Shown: positions 1 to 11,058 of the stretch, piece by piece
How the letters are laid out: every line of letters starts with the position of its first letter
Position numbering within the stretch: position 1 is the first letter of the stretch
The notes under the pieces: model-generated
The model's input: only the letters and a program-made list of their open reading frames with translations
Database searches by the model: none
Told to the model about the DNA's origin: nothing
Made by a program: the position numbers and the translations under genes
Assembly: GCA_020744425.1 (NCBI GenBank)
Contig: JAGMUV010000003.1
Span: forward strand, 868,001 to 932,000
From: Dactylonectria macrodidyma
Lineage: Eukaryota; Ascomycota; Sordariomycetes; Hypocreales; Nectriaceae
Reading direction: 5' to 3'
Length of the DNA: 64,000 nt

Positions 1-2856
1 CATGTCCGCGGCCAGCTGGCCGGTCAGCCTCTCCACAATGTAACGTGGTCCTGGCCGGTCAAGCCTCTGCCGACCGCTGGCTTGGCAAAGGAGGTAACTT
101 TTGGCTGGCTGCCCCCCTTAGACTCTATCCCATGTCCAATGCCATCTCATCCGCCGCATCACTAAAATACGCGGCACCCCTGCAACGCCGACTTTATTAG
201 TTTCCTCCCACGAAGCCGTCCCGAATAAAAACGAGGCAAGCATGCAGACGACTGGCCCTCATCGCGGCGCGGCTCGCTGCGGACCCGCCGCCCACCACGG
301 CGATTGGCTGCGCGTGTCTTTGAGAGTGAGGCGGACAGCCAGGGCCCCATCTTACATTTTGCGTTCACAGCGCATACCTACTGTACACACACACACACAC
401 ACACACACCTTACACACACTCTCTCTTGCGCATACATACCTCTACTCGCTCTAATTATTCCCTAACAACTGACCGACTGACCAACTGACGCAGCACGCGA
501 TGCATTAGAACTCTGGGCAACGGCTTGTCAGTGTCGCACTCCGACCGCTCCAGTTGAACACGGCCCCCTTGCTCCATCATGATTCATCTGCGCCTGTGGG
601 TCGACGATCGCCCGTCGTGGGTGCAATTCAGTCCTAGTCCTCACCCTCAAGGTCCATGACACCCGGAACAGTGTTGCCAACGCTCGCATCCCCCATCTGT
701 TTTCGGTTCCGGGCGGGCTGAAAGCACCTGGCATTCACTAGCCGACAGACGCTGCAGCGTATGCATCTCCCGTGGATCCCATCGCGCGTCCGTTCCAATC
801 CTGTCGCTCTCACGTCTTTCGCCCAACATGCCGGGCACACCCCAACATCGACTGCAACCCAAGTCAGGACCTGGCATATCACCAACAGAAACGCCAGCCT
901 GACGACCGATGAGACCCGAATCCGAACCCAAAAAGGCTGACGACGCGGCGTGGCCTGGCCTGGCACCGCCACAGATGGCATCACCTGCCGACAATGCATC
1001 CTCCCCTTCGTTTCGTCCTCTTGGCCCTCCGCATCAATCCGCTTGGTCCATCAAGTTCCCACTCATCGCCCCGTCGTTGCCTCCCTGTGTTGATCATGCT
1101 CCAAACCCATTCCGTGCCGTTTCAACCCCCTCGCGTGCAGATCTTCAAAAACTCTCCAATCATTCGCTGGCCATCCATCAAACGCTCACCTCTTGTTCTC
1201 CTCCTCAAGTACCCCCCACCAACTTCAACCCCCAAAACGTGCGAGCCACGACGTGGTAAGCGATCGAGGCTCCAGTTTTGAATGACTCTTCCGTTGTTAG
1301 TCTCGCATATCATGCATCTCCACGGTCTAGAATGAGAATGAGACATCTTCAGAGCCTGATTGAACAGCTTCCTCCCTAGTGGCGGAAGCTAAGAAAGTGC
1401 TACTAATAGATCAATAAACATACAGAGCCTCACCCCTGTCGCTCCGAAACTGCATCGAGACAGAGTCAGCAAAGCCTCACCGAGCAAGGCCAAGATGGCG
1501 TCGTACACCGCTTTACGCTGTGTGCCTCGTTCGCGGCCTGACACTGGTGCACTTTGTGTGTTGGCCGATGCATCCGATTCGCCCCATCTAGTTTATTCGC
1601 CTCTTCGCGATGCAATGTAGGTTTGGGGGAACACAATCCCTCCAGCCTGCTCTGACCGCTGCATCAGCCACATTATCCAGCGTGCCCAGCACTGTACGCG
1701 CGTAACTTTGGAACTTATTGACTTTGTAGCTCGCAATCTAGGCTGGTTGAGGACTGAGACGGAACGGCCAGGTTGGAATTACATGATTCGTTGTGTGCCA
1801 TAACTGCGCCTTGACTGTTCGTATTTGGAATCCTTCGCAGACACACTTTGCTCTCACTTAGAACAATTCCGGAGCTTTACGTCCCAAATCAATAATTTGC
1901 AATGGCAATGGCACTAGTACTGCTGTGGTCATCTGGATAAGGAAGCCAAGGAGATAATCGCAACCTGCGACACCAGGATGCCCTTGACAATCACTGCGCT
2001 TTGAACATAGTGCCATGAAACATAGCTTCCTAGCGCGACCCTGATTAGAACAAAACTTCAACGGTCATCTGGGCAGAAACCTAGAGACGCCAGCTTGACT
2101 AGGAAAGCCCCCTTCATAAGAGGACGTGCTCGTCCGAGCTCGCTCTAGGCTGGCAGTCCGTCGATGAGATCGCATAACGTCAACCACGGATCTTGTGCCG
2201 CTCCGGGGATGCGGCCTGTTGGGAAATCACCGACGCCGTCATCGAATTGAACTACTATGGGGAAACCTACCTACCCACCCGACACGTGTTTGGCTTTTAA
2301 ATAAATGCCGAAATTTGACATTTTCTTAGTGTGTTTAGGACGATGAAACTCTCGGCAGTCTTCATCTTTGATAATATCGAGAAGCGATGCAGGAAACCGT
2401 CGTTGCATTGGAAGCGCTGAGAGGTGTTGTGATGAGTGTCAAAATATGCTCGGTTAGTTGACAGAGTTGAAGTCCACGTGGAGACCGTTTTTTAATTTAG
2501 TTCAAGCGGAAATGCCGACGGAACACCGTAATAACGGTGCCTTGAAGAAGGTGGATATTATATTGTAAGCGTTGATGGTGCGTGTTGAGTTTGTCCGCAA
2601 GTTCCGACAAGAAGCTCCGGAGCTTGGGGCTCTGTTAGGCACCCTGACGCTTGCTCCACGACGCTCGCAAGTTCGCAGTGGGCCGGCAAATCTCCGGCAC
2701 AGGTGGGTTACAGGTGCCCAGGCCAACTCCACAGCTCGACCCATCATGACACCTCATCTCATCGCAACACGAGTCGACGAACTGCCACTGGCCGGCCTCT
2801 TCGGGCGATTCCATCTTTCTAGCTCTATGTGAGCGGAAACGGCGCACTACGGCACA
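1..2856. other. Gene-free left flank
   Basis: I see no protein, RNA gene or mobile element that I can support here. Open frames are short, overlap on both strands and lack recognisable domains. The stretch holds an AC dinucleotide run near 385-408, C-rich tracts at about 1000-1250, and the upstream region of the Yos9 gene that starts at 2857. A gene entering from the left edge cannot be excluded. Confidence 0.5.
385..408. repeat. (AC)12 microsatellite
   Basis: A perfect run of twelve AC dinucleotides, followed by a looser CT/CA-rich tract to about 450. It is a simple sequence repeat in non-coding DNA. Confidence 0.95.
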
Positions 2857-4417
2857 ATGCGCCGTCTGAATCTACTCCTACTGTCCGCGATTCGCCTCGC
2901 CGGCGCTCGTTCGCCCGGCGGCTTCAGCATCCACGAGGACTTGCTGGCGTTTCCTCAGGTGCGTACTTCCCTCCATCCATGTCGGCCCTGCGCGCCGTGC
3001 TGATGCCGTGCAGTTTGAGGTTGTATTTTCCGACGATTACATCTCTGAGCAAGATGCGAATGCCATTCTGGAGAGGCATAACCAGCATCCAACCTACTCA
3101 GCCGACTTTGCGCAATCCACCCTTGACCAGACCCGCGAGGCGGATGACCGCGACAATGACGCCGCCAGTGCGGGAGAATCAGGACTGAAATATACCTATG
3201 AGCTCATGAAGCTCCCCCCTAATCAGTACCTTTGCTCGATCCCTGTTATACAACCACCTTCCACTGATGACAAGACGGCCAACGAGCTCGCCAAAGCAGA
3301 GGAGGCACGCGAGCTCAGCCGCGCGACCACCAGCGGATGGGACCTCGTCGCCCAGATTGAAGAATCATGCCTGTATTTTGGGTCTGGATGGTGGAGCTAC
3401 AGCTTTTGCAAGAACCGTGAAATCGTTCAATTCCATGCCCTACCATCCGTCCCCAACGGCCAACCCCCCAAGCGCGACCCCAACACTGCCGCTTACGTGC
3501 TCGGCCAGACGCCTACGATCCCTGCCACTGCTGCATACCAGGCGCGGCTAAATGGCGAGGACACGCCGCCACCTGCGGAGCTTCAGGTCAAAGGAGAGCA
3601 GCGGTACCTCGTACAACGGCTCGAAGGAGGTACGCAATGCGACCTAACAGGCCGAGACCGTACCATCGAGGTGCAGTACCACTGCGTGCCGGGCTTGAAG
3701 AATGATAGAATCGGATGGATTAAAGAAGTCACTATCTGCGCTTACTTGATGGTGGTTAACACCCCCCGTCTATGCAACGACGTGGCCTTTTTGCCTCCCG
3801 ATGAGACGAGGGCCGACCCCATCAACTGCCAACTCATCGTCGGCAACGATGCTACGCCGCCGTTGCTGGAACAAGAGAAAGCGACCGAGGAACCCGCCAT
3901 CAAAGAGAACCAAGAGCAACAAGAGTCGGAGGGTGAGGCTGCTAAACCCGCCCCAGCCAAGGAGGTCAACGTCGGCGGCGTTATCGTAGGCGCACGCAAA
4001 GTTCTCTCCGGCGCGGACGAGGCCGGCAAGCCACCCGCCAAACTCATGCCACCCATCAGCTACTTCCCCAAGAACCAAGAAACGGACGGCGAGCGCTTCC
4101 TCATTACAGTGGCCAAAGGCAAGAGCAAAGCTGACGGCGGTGAAGTGACTGCGATGTCGGACGAGGACTTGGTCAAGCAGGAATTGAAGCCGGACGTCGT
4201 CGAAGACATGATTGGAGAGATGCGCAAACTCGCCGGCGACAGCAGCTGGAAGCTGGAGCTGGTCGAGCTGCCTGGAGACCTGCGCGAGCTTAGGGGGTAC
4301 ATCGATGAGGATGAGAAGGCGGCGGCTGGTGGCGCGGCCAAGGACACCAAGGAGCAGAAAAAGGAGGCCGAGGACGGTAGCGAGGAGAAGTTCTTCAAGA
4401 ACAAGGACGAGTTGTAA
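2857..4417 (+). CDS. YOS9: Yos9/OS-9-type ER lectin of ERAD
   Basis: Two exons, 2857-2958 and 3014-4417, joined in phase 0, give about 501 residues. A hydrophobic signal peptide (MRRLNLLLLSAIRLAGA) is followed by the family block LLAFPQ/FEVVFSDDYISEQDA that spans the splice. The mannose-6-phosphate-receptor-homology domain lies at about residues 150-292. It shows the double tryptophan GWWSYSFC, the CDLTGRDRTIEVQYHC block and the EVTICAY...PRLCNDVAF end. The tail is acidic and Lys/Glu-rich, and the last residues are KNKDEL, an ER-retention signal. Known role of the family: it recognises trimmed N-glycans on misfolded glycoproteins in the ER lumen and delivers them to the Hrd1 ubiquitin ligase. 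The ATG at 2857 was chosen because it supplies the signal peptide and splices in frame. Confidence 0.93.
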
Positions 4418-4944
4418 GCTGTATGCGTAGGGTTGTTGTAGACTATCGGCGTTATGGCTTGATGCGTGAGATGAATACATACATGTTACTTGGTTATCTG
4501 AATGTCTGTTTCCAGATAGTGATCAAGGCGTCTTTGTTCCTGGTGGGAAGTATTCCTCTCTTTGCGAGATACAGCAATGTATGTTGCTCTGTCGCTAAAT
4601 GAACGGCTCTGACGGCTGCCCTGCCCCAGGTCGAGAGAGTATTTGGGCAAAGTTGGGGATGCAGGTCAAGTCCCTTCATATCAGCATCGATGTTTTGGTT
4701 CATCAGGTCCGCACCTTATGTAGAAACATCTTGGTTTGGGTATCACAAGACGCTGAGGGTGCCGAATCCAACATGGTTCGTCTCGCCAGAGCCTTCCAAC
4801 GCTGTATCGGTTTGGTTTCCTCCTCACTACTCATTGCTTACTTGGCCTCGACTGAGACATCCCAGATGCCATGTTGCATATTGAGAAGACTGTACAATGA
4901 ATGTGCCGCGTTCATCTTCACCAACAAGAATGTGGCTAACAGCT
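4418..4944. other. Intergenic, Yos9 3' region and edge of NLR relic
   Basis: No supported gene. The first part is probably the Yos9 3' untranslated region. An open frame runs through 4599-5201, but only its last third resembles a known family (see the NLR relic). The earlier part may be the decayed N-terminal part of that gene. Confidence 0.4.
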
Positions 4945-6400
4945 CCATATTGCAGCGACCGCTGAATGGAGATGCGTCAAAGACAAGTGCTGGATTCTAT
5001 CTGCCATGTATCATGGACGATGGAAAAGACGACATTGTGCTGTCACCTCCTCAAACGTTTAGGCTGGCTCTGGAACCCCCGGATGGCGAAGCAGAATGTG
5101 GCGGTTTGTTGGCTCTGTTCACGGTCCGAGGTTATTCGGGGTATCTGACAAAGCATCAAGCGGCAAAGCTACCCTGGCAAAGCATCTTGTACCAAGGCTG
5201 ATACCAATGCCCTTTCAGTTCACTGGGTGGAACCATGCCGACTCACCCTTCGCCCGTACTCCTGCTGGTATCTTCGTACGACTGATCAAATATGCCAAGA
5301 CCGGCTTCTCAAGAGCCACATTGTACCAGATCCTAAAGGCCAAATAATCTCTTGATATCTTTCTTGCGATCGCATTTACGAAGTGAAAAGCTCAGTGGCC
5401 ACATCAAGCCACCAAATCTTGCACATAAGGCGGAATTGGCTATGGCACTGCTACCAAATGCCTACAGCTTCAAGAATGTTTCTGTTTCTTCATAGGCGAA
5501 CTCGAAACACTCATGAGAACTACGAAAATGGGCGGCGTCATGCTTATGCAGAGCCTTTTCTGAAGTCCGGCTATCAAAGTCGTTGTTTCCAGCAGGCCAA
5601 CTCCCATTGGCGTGGACACCTTCTCTTCCAGGCCCAAGTCGAGACTGAAAGATAGAACCAGGCCAACAAGGACTATAGTTAGGCTATGAACGGCTTTCAT
5701 ACATTCATAAATAGTCTGATAATCCCAGCAACCTTCAACGGCAGCTCGTCGACCAAGCTTTCGCAAATTCTTGTGGGCGGCACTGACCTGCCGGTTTGTT
5801 TTGGTTGAATTCGCTACCTCCGATCACCTTTAAGAGTTGCGACATTGCGTGTATGAGTTGCCGCCACTAGGAACTGAAGACGTCTTCTAGCATATGCTAG
5901 ACACGTCAGGGCACTACAATGAGGATCAGATGGCGAAGATGTTCAGCACATGCTATCAATGACGGACTAACTCCATTGATCGGCAACGGCGACGTCAATC
6001 TACACTGTTGCGTGGTCATATTTTGATGGTTGTGGATGAGTTTACGACGGCCACAATCTCACGAAAGCTTTTCTGCCTTTGAGAAGGAAAAGTTGAGCGG
6101 TCTGATGGTAGGGTGGCTACAGAGTAAACTCAGGGGACTCTTGGAGATCTAACGACGCCCTTATCCGTCTACTGCAATGTGCTCCGGCGCGTCTAAATAG
6201 CTTTTACAGTTGGGTTTATGCACTATATGGTGTTTGAGTTACTGGAAAAGCCTGATACTGGAGCTTTCCTTCATTGCAGATTGCCGGTCGTCCAAGCTTC
6301 AACGCCAACGCCGCCTTGTCAACCACAAGCATGCCACTCGTGGACATAAGTCTGACGATTGAATAATCTTGCTGGCTATTCTTCACAGTGGCCCTTAGTT
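4945..6400 (+). pseudogene. Decayed NACHT/NLR-type (STAND) gene
   Basis: Successive blocks on the plus strand match fungal NACHT proteins in the right order. A pre-NACHT block MEMRQRQVLDSI lies near 4966, in frame 1. QTFRLALEPPDGEAECGG follows near 5055, in frame 0. The rest is in frame 2: a Walker A-like VSDKASSGKATLAKHLV at 5141, a Walker B-like CFFIGELETL at 5483, a sensor block SPAIKVVVSSRPTPI at 5564, a DUF7791-like YELPPLGTEDVF-stop-HMLDT near 5852, and GFMHYMVFELLEKPDTGAF near 6209. The frame changes at least twice and several stops interrupt frame 2, for example TGA at 5561 and TAG in the 5852 block. Families of this kind act in fungal non-self recognition. The copy cannot encode a full protein. 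Assignment rests on remembered family motifs. Confidence 0.65.
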
Positions 6401-9400
6401 CTAGATAGCTAGCCGATGACGAGCCTCTATAGATAGTCGGTTTGCCCCGACAACGACATTGGCACACGTTGCACAACTGATGTCCTAACGCAGTCCTTGA
6501 CTTGAGCGAAGTGAAAGGGTTTAATTTGAGCGGCTTGAATAATCAGGGTATTAATCACTCCTGTTAACAGTACACTCTGGCATGGTTGACTGCATACGTT
6601 ATTACCTTCAAGAGAATGCTTCAAGTTACGAAAAACCGCAGACTGTGAGACTGTAGTCGTTGAGTTCACCTTTCCGATGGAGGCGCATCAAGCGCCGGGT
6701 GTGTAGCTCGTGGCGTTCCTTCAGCGATATAGACCGATATTGGAGACGGTGACATATCACTTTGCTGACCGGTATTCATAGGACATCCCGGTCCATGCTA
6801 TCGATCGCTGCGTCATTGATCCCGCCGCCGAGGATATCCCTGGGACACGGCGACAAAGTGGGTTCGATGTGCCAGCTCGCTACAAACTGAAGCTAGTTAT
6901 TCGTAGGTAAAAGGAAGAAGAAAGTTGGCCGAAAGCCATGTCGCATCAATTGGCTGATGGAAGACGCTGTAGGCACTGCAGGAGCCTCCCTGACCTGAGC
7001 GGTCTGGCTGCGTCGAAAAGACCGCCAGTTTGCATGAAGTTGATGCGAGGCCATGCAAGGCTTGAAGAGGCGGTATGCAACCCCGAGCTGCAGATGGTCG
7101 ATCCACTTGGACGCATCTGCAGGCTGTTTTCCGGGCCCGAGAACGACAGAGATTACCTGAGTTTTTGAGCTGATGTCTGGTGTCGGCGTTGCGAGAGATC
7201 TTGTGTCCCATCTGGTCCATCTGTCTTGACATCATCGCTTGGTGATGCGTAGATGGGAGGACAAGATGAGCTAGTCATGTCTCCTCTCACGTCCCACGCG
7301 AGGTACCACATGAGGCTTGGCTCAATGTGGCAATGACGGCAATGGCTGAGACGGACTGCTTCCAATGGTTTCCTCGGCCGCTTCTTCGCGCGCGGGCCTG
7401 GCCGGGACTTGTGAAGCCATCACAACCGTAGCGGCATCCCCGGCCGGGCGGACCGATGTGGATTTGTGTAGGCTTTTTGTGGAATTAGCATTTTGTGTGG
7501 AACCCGCGCCGGACTCGTTTCACCCAGCGCTGGTGCTGCGAAAGCTGAGAGGAGTTCGTTCGTTGGTTTGTTCGACCATCTCGTGCAAGCACCTCGCTCT
7601 GATCTATGGGGCCGCTCGTGTTGCTCTTGACAATGCAAGGGCTGATGGCTGCACATCGACTGGTGCTGACGAGACCCTGGTGGAAGCTTCGTCGGCGTTG
7701 CTGGTGATACTGCAAGGGAGCATCTTGTGTGCACAAACCAGGCCTAGCTCCGGTGCTGGTTGTGGCTCTTGGTCATATAATAACGGAGGGGGTTATGGAT
7801 GGGGATTGTACAAACGGTGGAGACGAAACGGAGGGGGCGTAAACGGAATGGATCGGAGAGGACGGTGGGTGCCCTGAGCGCCCAGTTTGGGTCATATAGC
7901 CATGTACAACGTCGGGCCATCGATACGATTGGAAACCAACATGTGACGGACGGCCAAAAGAGTTACCATCTCACATTCCTCTACATTTCGGGTATCCCGC
8001 TTGCCTAGCCGTCAAATGTAGAAGAGATTGCCTCTCAGAAAGTGACGCGAGGCGACTATCGATTCCACACTCGACTGCTGGGCTCTGGGATTCAAGTCAA
8101 GTCGGGGCTATGCGCCGATCTCCGACGCCGTTCGGGTGTTCATCTTACTTAGACTTGATGAGAATGTCTTCTAAACGAGAACCTGTCCCTCATTCTAATG
8201 AATTGTTTGAGGTTGATAAAGGCCTCGAACTTAAACGTGCTTCAGCGCATCCCAGATATGTGATGTGTGCCTACCATTTAAAACGTGGTAATGATCGTCA
8301 CGTGAATGATGGACCCACCGCTCTAAAGCGGCAGTCTTGAGCCGATCGAAAGGAGCCGGGAAGGGAACCAGGAAGGGAACCATGGAGGGACCATGAAGGG
8401 GGGGCCAGGAAGAGGATGAAGGCCGCTGGAGGGAGAGCCAGGAAACATGAAACATGGAGTCATGCCAGTTCCGCGGGCAATTGCATGACCAGATCCATGC
8501 TGACGTCGGTCGGGTCGACTGCGCACCATTGTGTCTCGTCCCCCTCGCGTCACGTCTTGTCCATTAACCGAGACGCGATTCAAACTAGAACCCATTTCCT
8601 CCCTCTCCCACTCTCCCTCACAGCCCCCAAGCCACGAAGGGAAACCCGTCGTTAGAGAATTGGAAGCCAAAAAGCAAAAGAGGGCGACTGTCATCCATCA
8701 TCCATGGGGCTTCAAGCCTTCAACACGAAAGAAGCAAAACTAAGACCCGGGCATGGCCTCCCGTTGGCCACGGCCGTGTGACGACATGGGGGTGGTTCCT
8801 CTTCCGGGAGCGGGGTCCGTGGCCGGGTGCCGGGGGGCCATGCTCCCCAGGCCGGTGGGAGCGGGTGTGATTGGTAGCGGAATAGGCCCCCCGTTTCCAG
8901 CGTCGGTTGGTGATTGGGAGGTGTCTTTGAAGTGGGTGATTGAGAGCTTCAGGGTGCAAGGGGTCACTCCGCCCTTGCTTGGGCTTGTCTGGCTTACCTG
9001 GGCAGTGCCATCGTTCGGAACTGTGATATCACGTTGACTTTGGTGGATGTGACTGTGATACGGAGCGGATGTGATGGCGGCCGGAGGGGTAGTGGTGGTG
9101 GTGCTGCTACATGCCACGGAAGGACCAAACTGTCTGACAAGTGCCGACCGATCAAAACCTGCCGACTCCATTTCTCCCAAGCAAAACAAATAACAAGATG
9201 ACGAGCACAGGCCAGAGACAGGCTTACTGTGTAATTACATGTCGGAAGCGGGCGGTTGTTTGGCTGGAATTCACCCCAATTCCACCCGTTCCCTGGAAAT
9301 TGTGCAGCATCCGCTCCAGCAGCCAGTGCTCGCACGGCCTATCAACGGTGGGTAAGTTGGTGCCCAGCTGCAGCCCATGCCGCCCCCCCTCCACTGGCCA

Positions 9401-11058
9401 CGGTGCCCACTGCGCCCACTGCAAATAGAGGATCAGCGGCGAGATCCACGGGGGGGGCAGTAGGCACCAACCTACCCAGCAACACTCTAACAGCTGCCCA
9501 CCAGCAGCGACCGATGCCCACTAATTCTGCGGTACCTGGCCTGGCCCGCTGCCGCGCTAATGCATCCAGGGAACCACCCTGGGCGCGCCGCAGCAGCCTC
9601 CACTTCCCCCCTAAAAAGCTAAAGTGGATGGAGGGCGATGAGACTCTTGCTCTCTTGGGCCTTGGTAGCTTCAGTTTTCCCCTGGCCGCCAATGGCGCTA
9701 CTCGTGGTGGTCTGGGACTAAGGACGTCGTGATATCAAATATGTTTGCTTGTTCGGTACCCTTAGGCTCCAGGATGCTAATAAAAGAAGAAAGCACTGGC
9801 ACTTGACAAATACGTACCGCGCTTTGCACAGTCCATTACGGCCCTGTTTTATACTGCCTGATATTACTGCCGTTGGTCTGTGTGTCAAATTGGTTGTCAA
9901 CCTCCACACTGCCACGGCTCATGGTCCATTCTTCGCCTTCATCACCTTCCTCTCACTCTCGCTCCCTCTTCGCGTTTCCTTTCCCTCGACCAATCCCCGC
10001 CTCCTAAGACATCCCGACGTAACTACGCAAGATTGATCCTTGTGTCTCTCCTTGCGTCTCTCTCTCTGCCTTTGTCTCACCTCGCCACACTTTGTCCTTT
10101 GTCTCCAGCCTTCGCCCCGTTCATTCATCATCCGTCCTTGCCTCCCACCCACTTTCCACGTCGCGCTCGACCCGTCCCAAAACCGTCCGCCTCGCACCGA
10201 AATCATCTAGCTTCCACTTCCACCACCGACCTTTCGCAGAACGACACAGCAAACCGCCGATTTCTTTTCGCCCGTCTCGTCCTCTAGTCGCTCCCTTTGC
10301 GCGTTCGCATTTCCTTTTGCAGCAGTCTATCTTTCGCGCTGACGCACGTTACGGCCATCCCATTGGGCATCATCCCCTGGTCCTTGTTGGTGGCTGCAGA
10401 GGAGCTGAGACACTGCAAACATCCCCTGGGTCTTGCGCTTCCTGTCTGCAACGACTCTGCGTTTCTGGTTCCTTCATAACGAACCACTTCTCCCTGCCAT
10501 CGTATCGAGCCGACTTGATTTTTCCTCGAGGCTAATCCGTTCGCCAATTCATCAATCGCGGACCGATCGTAAACCTGCGATTGAGCACACTCCGTCATGA
10601 GGTAGAAGAAGACATCGCTGTTTTGCCGGTCTTGCCCGACTTCAACGCGACAATCTCGCTATGCTGCCTAGCTACGTCCATCAACGTGTCTAAACGGAAC
10701 CGAAGAGATATTCTTTCGACATTTACATCCGCGAGAGCCCCGTCAGGTCTGAGACCTTTCATATCCATATGATTAGCTCGCTTGATCCGTCTCGGAACTG
10801 CAAACTCTTGGGCTTGTGTCTCAATCATCGGATAGGGTCGACCATATAATCTCCACTCATCTACACACTGCTTCTTTGGCACACGCCGCATCGATCGTGG
10901 ATAATTGTCTCAACTCGACCACAGCTGGAACTGTTTTATCACTTTGCATTTCCGGTTCTTTCACCTGGCTGGCCCGCTTACGGTGCACTCATCCCCCGCA
11001 GACTTTCGTCGCTTTACTACGTAATAATCGCACCTAGCCAACAAACTTTTCCTTTAAC
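6401..11058. other. Gene-poor stretch with long pyrimidine-rich leader
   Basis: No gene is supported. An open frame at 7365-7877 (170 codons) has no recognisable domain and is GC-rich by composition. Around 8350-8410 lies a purine-rich direct repeat. From about 9940 to 11058 the plus strand is strongly C/T-rich and includes several upstream ATGs. That is typical of a long promoter or 5' leader of the spindle-pole gene starting at 11059. Part of 6401-6700 may be further decayed NLR sequence. Confidence 0.4.
8359..8382. repeat. 12-bp purine-rich direct repeat, two copies
   Basis: The 12-mer GGAAGGGAACCA occurs twice back to back, and degenerate GGAGGGACCATG-like continuations run to about 8405. 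It is non-coding simple sequence. Confidence 0.7.

Noticed and set aside
3770..4480. 236-codon open frame antisense to the Yos9 gene
   Set aside because: It overlaps a strongly supported gene whose biased codon use opens the opposite strand. The translation is Leu-rich without a domain.
7365..7877. 170-codon plus-strand open frame
   Set aside because: No domain, signal peptide or conserved pattern that I recognise. Overlapping frames on the other strand are of similar quality.
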